64,000 nucleotides of DNA. Source: Solibacteraceae bacterium. Lineage in GTDB: Bacteria > Acidobacteriota > Terriglobia > Bryobacterales > Bryobacteraceae. Positions 1 to 8,458 of this stretch are shown in pieces. Under the pieces are notes generated by a model. The model was not told where the DNA came from. It saw only the letters and a program-made list of their open reading frames with translations, and searched no databases. The position numbers were made by a program, and so were the translations under genes. Where the stretch lies: positions 1 through 64,000 of the forward strand of contig JAJPJX010000057.1 in the NCBI GenBank assembly GCA_021324015.1. The letters are read 5' to 3'. Within the stretch, counting starts at the first letter, position 1; the number at the start of each line of letters is the position of its first letter.

Positions 1-51
1 CTGGGGTTTCCCCCCGGAGACTGCCGCCAATAAGCCCCGTTACGTTTCACC

Positions 52-91
52 CCGCCCCGGTCCCCGCCTCAAAGGCGGAGGGCCGGGGCGG
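52..91. other. GC-rich hairpin at the left edge
   Basis: Outer arms CCGCCCCGG (52-60) and CCGGGGCGG (83-91) are perfect complements. Inside them CCGCC (64-68) pairs with GGCGG (74-78) around a short loop. It lies just downstream of the stop codon of the minus-strand hydrolase, so it could end or stabilise that transcript. No T-tract follows on either strand, so it is not a canonical intrinsic terminator. Confidence 0.55.
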
Positions 92-116
92 TGACGATCA
101 CCTCCCCATCCGCAAG

Positions 117-1124
117 TCATCCATGCTTGAGCCGTAGTGTGTCGGTACCCATCATCCACTCCACCACCGTGCCATCCAGCCACAAACGCGGGCGCCCGCG
201 GGAGATAAATCCCAGGTGGCCGCCGTGGTCCGTGGCCAGCAACCCCAGCCGCGGGTTGCGACTAATGGCCGGGTGATCGTAGACCGAAAACGGGATGAAG
301 GTATCGTCCCGGGCATGGATCAACAGGGCCGGCACGCGGATCCGTTCCAGATACTGATTAGACGATTGCGTCGCGTAATAGTGCTCCGCGTCACGGAAGC
401 CGAAGGCCGGAGCGGTGATGCGGTTATCCAGGTCGATCAGCGAGCGGATTCCCGCGAAGTCTGCCGCGCGGTAGCGTCCCGTGGCCAGCAGGCGCGCGCG
501 CATCTGGCGCAGAAAGCGGCGCTCGTAGATCCAGTTGTCGGGCTGGTGAATCCGGTGGGCGCAGGCCGAAAGATCCAGCGGCGTGGAGACGGCGCACACT
601 CCGGCGATCTGCCCGGCGGCTTCCTGCCCCAGTTCGCCCGCGAACTTCAGCACCACGTTGGCGCCCAGCGAGAAACCCACCAGCCAGAGGGGCGCCGGCC
701 CCTGGCCGGCCAGATCCTCCACGATCACGCGCACGTCCGCGGTCAGCCCGGAATGATAGAGCGTCCGGGAGAGATGCTCCGTGCCGCCGCAAGTGCGCAG
801 GTTCAGCCGGTGCGTCACGAAGCCGGCCTCCAGGGCAGCGTGACTCATGCCGCGCATGTAGCCGGTCTCGCTCGACCCCTCCAGCCCGTGCACCAGCAGC
901 ACCTGGCCGCGCGGTTCCCCCGGCGGGCGCTGGGTCCTGACCAGCACCTCCACGCCCGGCTCCGTGAGATACAGACGCTCCGTCAGCGGAAACCGTACCC
1001 GGTCGCATGGCCGTCTCCAGTAATGTCCGGCTATGGTTTGCAAATGCGGGTTCAAGAAGAGCGGCTCAAACGGACGCAAAACGTCATTGTAAACTGGGAG
1101 TCTGACCGGGAGTAGAACTGCCAT
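117..1124 (-). CDS. YheT-type alpha/beta hydrolase
   Basis: Serine hydrolase of the YheT/ABHD3 branch of the alpha/beta-hydrolase fold (335 aa from the chosen start). The family hallmark NPHLQT sits near the N-terminus, the nucleophile elbow reads GFSLG within LVGFSLGANVVLKF, and the C-terminal TDHGGHLGF carries the expected catalytic His; an Asp in HARDDTF probably completes the triad. Substrate unknown; family members act as carboxylesterases or lipases. The open frame extends upstream, but only by entering the thioredoxin-like gene on the other strand, so I start at the ATG at 1124. That ATG and the divergent gene's ATG share the palindrome CATG (1122-1125). No clear ribosome-binding site is visible for this start, so a slightly later one is possible. 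Confidence 0.85.
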   Translation of the reverse strand: MAVLLPVRLPVYNDVLRPFEPLFLNPHLQTIAGHYWRRPCDRVRFPLTERLYLTEPGVEVLVRTQRPPGEPRGQVLLVHGLEGSSETGYMRGMSHAALEAGFVTHRLNLRTCGGTEHLSRTLYHSGLTADVRVIVEDLAGQGPAPLWLVGFSLGANVVLKFAGELGQEAAGQIAGVCAVSTPLDLSACAHRIHQPDNWIYERRFLRQMRARLLATGRYRAADFAGIRSLIDLDNRITAPAFGFRDAEHYYATQSSNQYLERIRVPALLIHARDDTFIPFSVYDHPAISRNPRLGLLATDHGGHLGFISRGRPRLWLDGTVVEWMMGTDTLRLKHG

Positions 1125-1689
1125 GCGCACTGGACGCCTGATCGCATTCGCCCTGGGGCTGGTCTTCTGCAGCCTGGCGGCCACCATACCGCGCCCTGCC
1201 CCGGAATTTGTCATCACCCTGCCGAACGGAAAGCAGACTCTGCTCAGCCAGTACCGCGGGAAGATCGTGGCCCTGGCGTTCATCTCCACGACCTGCCCGC
1301 ACTGCCAGCGGCTCACGCAGGCGCTCACCGGCATCCAGAAGGATTACGCCCCGCGCGGCGTGCAGGTGCTCGAGACGGCCATCAACCAGGGCGCCGCGCA
1401 ACTGGTGCCCGCCTTCATCCAGCAATACCGGACCAATTTCCCCACCGGCTACTCGGACTGGAACATGGTGATGGAGTTCCTCCAGATTTCCATCATGAGC
1501 CCGGGCTACCTGCCCAAGATGGTGTTCGTGGACCGCAAGGGCGTCATTCAGGCACAGTACGCGGGAGAAAATCCGTTCTTCGCCGATCAGGACCAGGACA
1601 AAAACGTCCGCGCTGAACTGGACAAAATGCTGCAAGCCGCGGCCATCGGGGCGCGCAAGAGCGCGCCCCGGAAAGCCGCGTCGAAGTAA
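1123..1689 (+). CDS. Exported thioredoxin-fold protein (TlpA/AhpC-like)
   Basis: 188 aa with an N-terminal signal peptide (Arg at 2 and 5, hydrophobic to about residue 20) followed by a redoxin fold. The redox motif is TTCPHC (CxxC type), followed by the usual ITLPNG/GKIVALAFIS-like strands and, near the C-terminus, FVDRKGVIQAQY, as in TlpA/ResA/AhpC-TSA proteins. Likely a periplasmic thiol-disulfide reductase or peroxiredoxin-like protein; partner unknown. GGGAG at about 1108-1112 lies 10 nt before the ATG and supports this start. It converges with the malate synthase gene, leaving only 10 bp between stops, and no terminator is visible there. Confidence 0.85.
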   Translation: MRTGRLIAFALGLVFCSLAATIPRPAPEFVITLPNGKQTLLSQYRGKIVALAFISTTCPHCQRLTQALTGIQKDYAPRGVQVLETAINQGAAQLVPAFIQQYRTNFPTGYSDWNMVMEFLQISIMSPGYLPKMVFVDRKGVIQAQYAGENPFFADQDQDKNVRAELDKMLQAAAIGARKSAPRKAASK

Positions 1690-1699
1690 GCGGGCCGCC

Positions 1700-3304
1700 T
1701 CAGTCGATGGAATCGTACGCCACCAGCGTCAGAAATTCGGAAAAATCGTCGCTGGTCATCATCTGCTCGTAGAGCTTGCCGGCGAGTTCGTAGTTCCCCT
1801 TGGCAAAGCGCTCCGCTCCCAGCCGGCTGCGGAAGTTCTCCAGTTGCTCGGCGATGGTCTGCCGCACCAGGTCCTTGGTGACCGGGCGGCCGTCGTTCAG
1901 ACGGGCGCCGTGCCGCACCCATTGCCAGACCTGCGCCCGGGAAATTTCGGCGGTGGCCGCGTCTTCCATCAGGTTGTAAATCGGCACGCACCCGTTGCCG
2001 CCCAGCCACGATTCCAGGTACTGAATGCCCACGTCCACGTTCAGGCGCAGGCCTTCCTCGGTCTTGTCGCCCTCCGGCACGGCAAGCAGGTCCTGCGGCG
2101 TGATTGGCACCGCGGGCCGCTTCACATCAATCTGGTTGGGGGCCGGCATGTACTGGTCAAACACTTCCTTGGCCACCGGAACCAGGCCGGGGTGGGCGAC
2201 CCAGGTGCCGTCGTGCCCCGCCTTCACCTCGCGCAGCTTATCCTGCCGGACCTTCTCCAGCGCCTTTTCGTTCGCCTCCGGATCGCTCTTGATGGGGATC
2301 TGCGCCGCCATGCCGCCCATGGCGTGGATGCCCCTCCGGTGACAGGTCTGAATGAGCAACTGCACGTAGGAGTTCAGGAAATGCCGCTCCATGGTGACCT
2401 GCGCGCGGTTGGGCAGCACAAAATCCGGGCGGTTGCGGAACTTCTTGATGAAGCTGAAAATGTAGTCCCAGCGTCCGCAATTCAGGCCCGCCGAGTGCTC
2501 CCGCAGTTCATACAGAATCTCGTCCATCTCGAAAGCGGCCAGGATGGTTTCGATCAACACCGTGGCCCGGATGCTGCCGCGCGGCACGCCGGCGTAGTCC
2601 TGCGAGAAAAGGAACACGTCGTTCCAGAGGCGCGCTTCCAGGTGGCTCTCCATCTTGGGCAGGTAGAAATACGGGCCGCTGCCGCGCGCCAGCAGGTTCT
2701 TCGCGTTGTGGAAGAAATAGAGGCCGAAATCGAACAGCGAGCCCGAAATGGGCTTGCCGTCCACCCGCATGTGCTTTTCCACCAGGTGCCAGCCGCGGGG
2801 CCGCACCAGCAGGGTGGCCACTGTATCGTTCAAGCGGTACTGTTTGCCCTCGGGACTAACAAAGCTGATGGTGCGGTCGACGGCATCCCGCACGTTGATC
2901 TGGCCTTCCACGTTGTTCTGCCACGTGGGGGAGTTAGCGTCCTCGAAATCCGCCATGAACACGCTGGCTCCGGAGTTCAGGGCGTTGATGATCATCTTGC
3001 GCTCCACGGGCCCGGTGATTTCCACCCGCCGGTCCTGCAAATCCCGGGGAATGGGAGCCACCCGCCACTCCGCCTCGCGAATGCCGCGGGTCTCGGCGAG
3101 AAAATCGGGCAGCTTGCCGGCGTCCAACTCCGCCTGCCGCACTCGCCGGCGCGCCAGCAACTCCTGCCTTCGCGCTTCGAACTGGCGCGCCAGGCCGGCC
3201 AGGAAACGCAGTGCTTCCGGCGTCAGCACCTGGGCGTAAGCATCCGTGACGGGACCGCGGATTTCGATCCCTTCGCTTTCAAGATCCACTGCGACTGTAG
3301 CCAT
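1700..3304 (-). CDS. aceB: Malate synthase A
   Basis: Condenses glyoxylate with acetyl-CoA to malate in the glyoxylate bypass; cytosolic. At 534 aa it matches the usual length of the A-type enzyme. The family signature is present ([17 protein letters not shown]), with the preceding segment on [20 protein letters not shown], and the C-terminal part carries [21 protein letters not shown]. The gene is last in a minus-strand run behind pgsA, the PH-like protein, DUF218 and the ABC exporter, 47 bp after the exporter stop. No isocitrate lyase gene is in the window, so the other half of the bypass must be elsewhere. Identification is confident. Confidence 0.97.
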   Translation of the reverse strand: MATVAVDLESEGIEIRGPVTDAYAQVLTPEALRFLAGLARQFEARRQELLARRRVRQAELDAGKLPDFLAETRGIREAEWRVAPIPRDLQDRRVEITGPVERKMIINALNSGASVFMADFEDANSPTWQNNVEGQINVRDAVDRTISFVSPEGKQYRLNDTVATLLVRPRGWHLVEKHMRVDGKPISGSLFDFGLYFFHNAKNLLARGSGPYFYLPKMESHLEARLWNDVFLFSQDYAGVPRGSIRATVLIETILAAFEMDEILYELREHSAGLNCGRWDYIFSFIKKFRNRPDFVLPNRAQVTMERHFLNSYVQLLIQTCHRRGIHAMGGMAAQIPIKSDPEANEKALEKVRQDKLREVKAGHDGTWVAHPGLVPVAKEVFDQYMPAPNQIDVKRPAVPITPQDLLAVPEGDKTEEGLRLNVDVGIQYLESWLGGNGCVPIYNLMEDAATAEISRAQVWQWVRHGARLNDGRPVTKDLVRQTIAEQLENFRSRLGAERFAKGNYELAGKLYEQMMTSDDFSEFLTLVAYDSID

Positions 3305-3351
3305 ATCGATCTAAGCGTACTCCAATTTGTCGGCGCTCTTCCCTGCCCCGC

Positions 3352-5091
3352 TCAAATGGCTTCGAGCTCTTCCTCGAGCATCTGCTTCTGGGAGAGATCC
3401 GCGTAGTATCCGCCGGCGGCCACCAGTTCGGCGTGCGAGCCGCTCTCCACGATGCGGCCCTTCTCCAGCACCACGATCAGGTCGGCTTGGCGCACGGTGG
3501 AAACGCGATGCGAGATCAGGATCACGGTGCGCCCCCGCATCACCCCCGCAAGGCTGTTCAGGATGCGCTCCTCGGTCAGCGTATCCACGCTCGAAAGCGC
3601 GTCGTCCAAGATCAGGATGCGCGGGTCCCGCAGAAGGGCCCGCGCGATCGCGGTGCGCTGCTTCTGCCCGCCGGAAAGAGTCAGGCCGCGCTCCCCCACC
3701 ATCGTGCGGTAGCCTTCCGGAAAGCCCTCGATGTCCCCGGCCAGACCCGCCAGTTCCGCGGCGCGGCGGATCTCCTGCTCGGAGGCTTGCTTGACGCCGA
3801 AGGCGATATTTTCGGCGATGGTGGCGCTGAACAGGAAGGTCTCCTGCGGCACGAAACCTATGTTCCGGCGCAACTCCGCCGGGTCGAGGTCGCGCAGGTC
3901 CACGCCGTCCACCAGCACGGCTCCGCCGGTCGGATCCATCAGGCGGGGCACCAGGTGCGCGAGCGTGCTTTTGCCCGAACCGGTATGCCCCACCACGGCG
4001 ACCGTCGCGCCCGCGGCGATGCGCAGGCTGACCCCGGAGAGCGCCCGCGTGGAGGGGAACTCTACCGAGACGTTGCGAAACTCGATCTCGCCCCGCAGCC
4101 CGGGCAGCATCCGCGGCGCCGCCGGAGCCGCGATGGTGGGCCGTTCCGCGAAAATCTGGTTGATGCGCCCCAGCGACGCCGTGCCGCGCTGCATCAGGTT
4201 TACCACCCAGCCCAGGGCGATCATCGGCCAGACCAGCATGCCCATGTAGGTGTTGAACATCACAAAGCTGCCCAGCGAGATCCTGCCGGAAAGCACCTGG
4301 TATCCGCCCACCCATAGCACCACCAGGAACGTGATGCCGATCAGCATCTCCAGCAGCGGCTGGAACACGCCGGAGATGCGCACCAGGCGCAGGTTCTGGC
4401 CGATGTACTCGCGGTTCAACAGCTCGAAGCGGCGCAACTCCGCCTGCTCCTGCACGAAGGCGCGGATCATCCGCACACCCGCGATGTTTTCCTGCACCCG
4501 GCTGCTGATGTCGGAGAACATGGCCTGGATGCGCTCGAAGCGCTCGTGGATCGCGCGGCCGAAGAAGATCACCGCCAGGCTCACCGCCGGCGCCGGCAGC
4601 AGCGCATAGACCGCCAGGTGCCAGTCTACCGAGACCATCACCGCCACTGCCAGCACGAAGGTCAGGCTGGTCTCGGTCCAGTACATGATGCCGGGGCCCA
4701 GCATCATGCGCACGGCGTTGAGATCGTTGGTGGCGCGGGCCATGATGTCGCCGGTACGCATGCGCGCGTAGTAGTCCGGCGAGAGCCCCACCAGGTGCCC
4801 GAACAGATCGTTGCGCAGGTCGTATTCGATGTCGCGGGAAATGCTGATGATGATGACCCGCATCCAGTACTGGAAGACGCCTTTGACCGCCGAGACGCAG
4901 GCCAGCAGGGCGGCAAAGGCCAGGAATGCGCGCGCGCCCGAGTGGTGGGTCAGGGCATCGATGGCCGCCCGGATGATCAGCGGCAGCAGCACTCCGGCCA
5001 CATCCTTCAGAACCAGGGCGCCGAGGCCCAGCGAGAGCCCCCGCCGGTAGCGCCAGAGATAAGGTCCCAGGGTGCGCCAGGATTCCCGCAT
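3352..5091 (-). CDS. ABC exporter half-transporter with degenerate catalytic Glu
   Basis: 579 aa, fused membrane domain (about residues 1-310, six predicted helices) and ATPase domain (335-579). Walker A is GHTGSGKST (about 369-376), the Q-loop is FVPQETFLF, the signature is LSGGQKQR and the Walker B region reads ILILDDALSSVD. The residue after the Walker B Asp is Asp (about 497) instead of the usual Glu, as in MdlA/YheI/TM287-type subunits that form heterodimers with a canonical partner. No partner gene is adjacent. The upstream open frame is not protein-like; the ATG at 5091 has TAGGAAT just before it and lies 4 nt after the DUF218 stop, so translation is probably coupled. Substrate unknown (drug or lipid). 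Confidence 0.93.
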   Translation of the reverse strand: MRESWRTLGPYLWRYRRGLSLGLGALVLKDVAGVLLPLIIRAAIDALTHHSGARAFLAFAALLACVSAVKGVFQYWMRVIIISISRDIEYDLRNDLFGHLVGLSPDYYARMRTGDIMARATNDLNAVRMMLGPGIMYWTETSLTFVLAVAVMVSVDWHLAVYALLPAPAVSLAVIFFGRAIHERFERIQAMFSDISSRVQENIAGVRMIRAFVQEQAELRRFELLNREYIGQNLRLVRISGVFQPLLEMLIGITFLVVLWVGGYQVLSGRISLGSFVMFNTYMGMLVWPMIALGWVVNLMQRGTASLGRINQIFAERPTIAAPAAPRMLPGLRGEIEFRNVSVEFPSTRALSGVSLRIAAGATVAVVGHTGSGKSTLAHLVPRLMDPTGGAVLVDGVDLRDLDPAELRRNIGFVPQETFLFSATIAENIAFGVKQASEQEIRRAAELAGLAGDIEGFPEGYRTMVGERGLTLSGGQKQRTAIARALLRDPRILILDDALSSVDTLTEERILNSLAGVMRGRTVILISHRVSTVRQADLIVVLEKGRIVESGSHAELVAAGGYYADLSQKQMLEEELEAI

Positions 5092-5095
5092 ATTC

Positions 5096-5695
5096 CTATA
5101 ATCCGATGGACTCGGCGGCCGTCTTCGACCACTCAAGAAACACGGTCTTGCGCGCTTGCCGGGAACGCCACCACGTCTCCGGCTGGAAATATTCGTCCGG
5201 CGCCGCCACCACGCGCATCTCCAGGTCCGAACCCGCCCGGCGGAACAGGCGCGCCGCCCTGGCGGTGTGAAAGTTGCTGGTAACCAGTAGGAATCGCCGG
5301 ACTCCTCGTCGCCGCAGTTCCGGCACAATCAGGCGCGCTTCGTCCGAGGTGGAGGTCGCCGCGTTCGGAAACCGGATGTACCATTGCACGGGGTAGCCGA
5401 ACCGGACCGCAAACGCCACCGCCAGGTCGCACTCGAAATGCCCGTAGAACCCCATGGGTCCGCTCACCAGCACCCGCGGCACGTAGCCGGCGCGGACCAG
5501 TTCCGAGGCCGTCAGGATCCGATGCCCGTAGTAGTCGCCGCCCAGCACCACCGCCACGTCCGCGCGCACGGGTTCCTCGGAGCGTACCAACCCTCTGCCC
5601 AGCGCGGTCAGCCACCAGACGTGCGTAGCCGCCAACAGCACGAGCATACCACCGGCCACCAGGGCTATCCGGGAAACGGAGCGGCCGCGGGGCAC
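5096..5695 (-). CDS. DUF218 (YdcF/SanA-like) membrane-anchored protein
   Basis: 199 aa with one N-terminal membrane segment (about 8-28) and a DUF218 domain: VVLGGDYYGHRILTASELV, then VLVSGP and STSDEARLIVPEL, ending with LVTSNFHTARAARLF. Relatives such as SanA, YdcF and ElyC act in envelope or peptidoglycan-precursor homeostasis, but the biochemical activity is not settled. The start is GTG at 5695, 4 nt after the stop of the PH-like gene; spacing to the ABC exporter is also 4 nt, so these are clearly co-transcribed. The neighbourhood with pgsA fits an envelope role (inference). Confidence 0.85.
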   Translation of the reverse strand: MPRGRSVSRIALVAGGMLVLLAATHVWWLTALGRGLVRSEEPVRADVAVVLGGDYYGHRILTASELVRAGYVPRVLVSGPMGFYGHFECDLAVAFAVRFGYPVQWYIRFPNAATSTSDEARLIVPELRRRGVRRFLLVTSNFHTARAARLFRRAGSDLEMRVVAAPDEYFQPETWWRSRQARKTVFLEWSKTAAESIGL

Positions 5696-5699
5696 CTAG

Positions 5700-6272
5700 C
5701 TATTTCTCGTCCTTGGAATTCTTCTGGTCGAGGTTTCCGACCGTCTTCAGGCGCTGATACAGCCGCTCGACTTCGGCCTCGTCTTCCGGCCGGAGGATGC
5801 GGTAGCGCGGAGGTGGCGGAGTGGGAAGTTGCTTGCGCTCTCCGCCGGGCGCCAGCACCTCGCCCCAATACTGCCGGTACGGAATCCCGTCGATGAGCGC
5901 GTCGCGGGAGAGGCGCCGGAGATGACGCAGCAGGCTATTGCAGGAATCCAGATCGCCCGGATAGACCAGCAGCAGGCGGGAATCATCGAAAAGGGTCATC
6001 TTCACCATCAGCGGCGAAATCCAACCCGTCCGGTCCAGGCGCCGGATGTCCATCCACGGGATGATGCGTTTGCCAACCGCGAGGTAGCCTTCGTGAATCT
6101 CGATTCCCGGGCGGAAGGCCATCACCAACAACAGCACGGAACTCAGGAGGAATAGCACCGCGGGGACAAAAGCCGGAGTCCAGTCCAGTCCCAGCCAACC
6201 GGAGAAGACACCTAACACGATCGCCACGATTCCGAACAAAAGGTAGTGTCGCGCGGGCAGATAGCGAGTCAT
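5700..6272 (-). CDS. Two-TM membrane protein with PH-like domain
   Basis: 190 aa from the ATG at 6272; unrecognised at family level. Two hydrophobic helices (about residues 8-27 and 33-52) are followed by a segment resembling bacterial PH (YdbS/DUF304-like) domains: GIEIHEGYLAVGKRIIPW, then DIRRLDRTGW and SRLLLVYPGD. The C-terminus is charged and probably cytosolic. The frame can be extended to a TTG at 6320 that overlaps the pgsA stop (TTGA); I prefer the ATG because GGGG precedes it and the helix pair then starts close to the N-terminus. Function unknown; it sits between pgsA and DUF218 in one transcription unit. Confidence 0.7.
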   Translation of the reverse strand: MTRYLPARHYLLFGIVAIVLGVFSGWLGLDWTPAFVPAVLFLLSSVLLLVMAFRPGIEIHEGYLAVGKRIIPWMDIRRLDRTGWISPLMVKMTLFDDSRLLLVYPGDLDSCNSLLRHLRRLSRDALIDGIPYRQYWGEVLAPGGERKQLPTPPPPRYRILRPEDEAEVERLYQRLKTVGNLDQKNSKDEK

Positions 6273-6316
6273 GGCAACCCCGTCAACTCTTAGACTACTC
6301 TCCTGGCCCTCGGTCG

Positions 6317-6865
6317 TCAATGCATCCGTAGCATGCGGAAGCCGCGCCAGCCGTAGTGAAATCCGCTCCAGATGGTCATGGCGGCGGTGGGCCAGATCAG
6401 GGCGGCGGCGAGGGCCTCCACCACCCCGGATTGGGTCACATTACGAGCCATCCAGGCAACCGCCGTCAGAACCTGAAAGATGGTACTGACCTTGCCCCAG
6501 AGGCTGGGTGGAAAGGCACGCAGACGCGTGAACAGGAGGGCCAATCCCGCCGCGGCCAGGATCAGCAGATCGCGCCCGAAGATCAGGCCCACCAGCCACC
6601 AGGGGATGTCGCCGGTAACAGCCAGTGTCAGGTACAGCCCGCTGAGCAGAGCTTTGTCCGCGATGGGATCCAGGTAGGCTCCCGCCGTGCTGGTCCAGCC
6701 GAAACGGCGCGCCAGCGCCCCATCCAACGCGTCGGTAACGGCGGCGGCGGCGAACAGCGCCAAAGCCCGGAGGTGTTCGCCTTCCAGGATCGCTCCCAGG
6801 ATGAACGGGACCAGAACCATCCGGAACAATGTGACCGCATTCGGCGGGGTGAGCCACTTGCGCAT
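6317..6865 (-). CDS. pgsA: CDP-diacylglycerol-glycerol-3-phosphate phosphatidyltransferase
   Basis: Makes phosphatidylglycerol phosphate from CDP-diacylglycerol and glycerol-3-phosphate at the inner membrane, the committed step to PG and cardiolipin. The 182-aa protein has the full CDP-alcohol phosphotransferase motif DGxxARxxxxxxxxGxxxDxxxD: DGALAR begins at about residue 46 and GAYLDPIADK ends it. The N-terminal NAVTLFRM is the typical PgsA opening, and hydrophobic helices fill the rest. It is the first gene of the minus-strand run down to aceB. Other CDP-OH-P enzymes share the motif, so the exact acceptor is inferred from the N-terminus and length. Confidence 0.92.
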   Translation of the reverse strand: MRKWLTPPNAVTLFRMVLVPFILGAILEGEHLRALALFAAAAVTDALDGALARRFGWTSTAGAYLDPIADKALLSGLYLTLAVTGDIPWWLVGLIFGRDLLILAAAGLALLFTRLRAFPPSLWGKVSTIFQVLTAVAWMARNVTQSGVVEALAAALIWPTAAMTIWSGFHYGWRGFRMLRMH

Positions 6866-6918
6866 GCAACTCGGATTTTAGCCGAGCGCCGGGGGTGGAA
6901 AGCACTTCCCGGAACGGC

Positions 6919-6948
6919 TTGCCAGCCTGCGAGCGCATGCGGTATAGT
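6919..6948 (+). promoter_or_regulatory. Predicted sigma70-type promoter for the small secreted protein
   Basis: TTGCCA (6919-6924) and TATAGT (6943-6948) are separated by 18 bp. Transcription would start near 6955 and give a roughly 34-nt leader that contains the AGAGGAGG ribosome-binding site at 6974-6981. Confidence 0.6.
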
Positions 6949-6988
6949 TGATCCGATTGAGCATCACACGCTCAGAGGAGGCTTACAA

Positions 6989-7303
6989 ATGAAACGGTTA
7001 GCATTAGTGGTCGTGTCGGCCCTCTCCCTGTTCGTCTTCAGCGCCTTCGCCGAAGAGTTCACGGGGTACATCACCGACTCGAACTGCGCTGCCAAGCAGG
7101 GTGCCAAGGCGGCCAGCGACGGGCACGCGGGTTGCGCGGCGGGCTGCATCAAGAAAGGCGCGGCGGCCGTGTTACTGACTTCGGAAGGCAAGATCTACAA
7201 AATCGCGGACCAGGCCAAGGTAACGGATCATGCCGGCCACAAAGTCACCATCGAGGGCAAACTGGACGGCGATACGATCCACGTCGACAGCGTGAAGATG
7301 TAA
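6989..7303 (+). CDS. Small secreted cysteine-containing protein
   Basis: 104 aa. A clear signal peptide (MKRLALVVVSALSLFVFSAF, cut before AEEF) precedes a small domain of the type common in Acidobacteria, EEFTGYITDSNCA. Cysteines occur in DSNCA and in AGCAAGCIKKGA, which could form disulfides or bind a metal. The second half reads as a small beta domain (VLLTSEGKIYKIADQAKV ... VTIEGKLDGDTIHVDSVKM). The start is certain: AGAGGAGG sits 7 nt before the ATG and a good promoter precedes it. Function unknown. The longer upstream frame is only read-through over the pgsA promoter side. Confidence 0.85.
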   Translation: MKRLALVVVSALSLFVFSAFAEEFTGYITDSNCAAKQGAKAASDGHAGCAAGCIKKGAAAVLLTSEGKIYKIADQAKVTDHAGHKVTIEGKLDGDTIHVDSVKM

Positions 7304-7326
7304 TTTTTCCGGAGCGGGAGAGGCGG

Positions 7327-8421
7327 CTATTGGAGCTTGCCCCTCCCCTCCACGGTCCACACCTCTTCCACTTCCTCCCCGCGGACCCCGTACACCCGTT
7401 CGTGCAGGTTCACCGCCACGCAGACGTGGTTGGGAATTATGTGTATGCGGTCTCCCACTCTAAAATTGTGTTCCGCCCGCGTGACATCCACGTAGCCGTG
7501 TTCTTCGTTCATTTTGTGGAAGACGGCGCCGGGCGCTTCCACCAGGTAGCCGAAGCTGTTTTCCGATGAGTTCACGGAACGGTCGGAGGAGAAGGTCTTC
7601 GACCCCCCGTCGATAATGATCTGCCCGGGGCGCGCGGTGGAAACCACCGTGAGGAGGATGGACGCCGCGCAGCCATCCAGCGTGCAGCCGCCGCTGCGCA
7701 CGGTGTTGAGGTCGTTATATACATAGGTGCCGGGGCGGATCTCGTTAAGACCCGGCAATTCGTGCGAATGATACAGGGACGGTGTGGAGCCGCCGCTCAC
7801 CACGTTGACCGGCAACCCGGCGCGGCGCAGGTCCGCGAGCATGCAGGGAATCAGTTCACCCAGCCGCGCCAGTTGCTGCCTCCCCTGCTCTCCATGATCC
7901 TTGATGTGCCCGGGGTAAAAGGTGATGCCCTCGAACCGCAGATTCGGCAGCCGTTGGAGGCCCTGCGCCAGTTGGACCAGTTCGTCGCCCGGCGACACGC
8001 CCACGCGTCCCAGCCCCACATCCACCTCCGCCAGGACGCCGATCTCGACCTGCGCCGCCCGTGCCGCGTCGGATAGCTGCCGGCCCGCAAACAGGCTGTC
8101 TAGCGCCACCGTGACCCGGGTCTTGCGGGCCACTTTCATCAGGCGTTCCAGCTTCGAGGCGCCGATGACCGGATAGGCCACCAGCAGGTCCGGAGGCTGC
8201 GCTCCCAGCATCACCTCAGCCTCGCCGACCTTGGCGACCGTCAACCCGACCGCGCCCACATCCAGTTGCCGCCTTCCGACCGCCGGGGTCTTGTGCGTCT
8301 TGGTATGTGGGCGTAGCCGCAAGCCGTGCGCCTGGGTGTAGTCCGCCACCCGGCGTAGATTGTGTTCCAGAATGTCCAGATCGATGAGGAGAGCGGGGGT
8401 TTCGAGGTCGGCGACGTGCAT
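7327..8421 (-). CDS. D-threonine aldolase / D-serine dehydratase-like PLP enzyme
   Basis: 364 aa, fold-type III PLP enzyme (alanine-racemase N-domain). The N-terminal ETPALLIDLDILEHN and the lysine-bearing RPHTKTHKTP (Lys at about 41 is the likely Schiff-base residue) are typical of the DTA/DSD1 family. Near the C-terminus IPNHVCVAVN contains the His-x-Cys pair that binds the divalent metal in this family. It should cleave D-threo-3-hydroxyamino acids to glycine plus aldehyde, or deaminate D-serine; sequence alone does not separate these. The gene is monocistronic, converging with the small secreted protein gene. GGAGAG lies immediately before the ATG, and TTAAAT lies 7 nt upstream. Confidence 0.88.
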   Translation of the reverse strand: MHVADLETPALLIDLDILEHNLRRVADYTQAHGLRLRPHTKTHKTPAVGRRQLDVGAVGLTVAKVGEAEVMLGAQPPDLLVAYPVIGASKLERLMKVARKTRVTVALDSLFAGRQLSDAARAAQVEIGVLAEVDVGLGRVGVSPGDELVQLAQGLQRLPNLRFEGITFYPGHIKDHGEQGRQQLARLGELIPCMLADLRRAGLPVNVVSGGSTPSLYHSHELPGLNEIRPGTYVYNDLNTVRSGGCTLDGCAASILLTVVSTARPGQIIIDGGSKTFSSDRSVNSSENSFGYLVEAPGAVFHKMNEEHGYVDVTRAEHNFRVGDRIHIIPNHVCVAVNLHERVYGVRGEEVEEVWTVEGRGKLQ

Positions 8422-8458
8422 CTCTCCAATTTAACCACACCCCGCCGGGCGCTCCGCA

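Noticed and set aside
1-116. Intrinsic terminator at the left edge
   Set aside because: Strong hairpin but no T-tract on either side; reported as a hairpin only.
424-1008. Large frames antisense to the hydrolase gene
   Set aside because: Shadow frames of the YheT-type hydrolase in GC-rich DNA; composition is Arg/Ala/Gly-rich with no domain.
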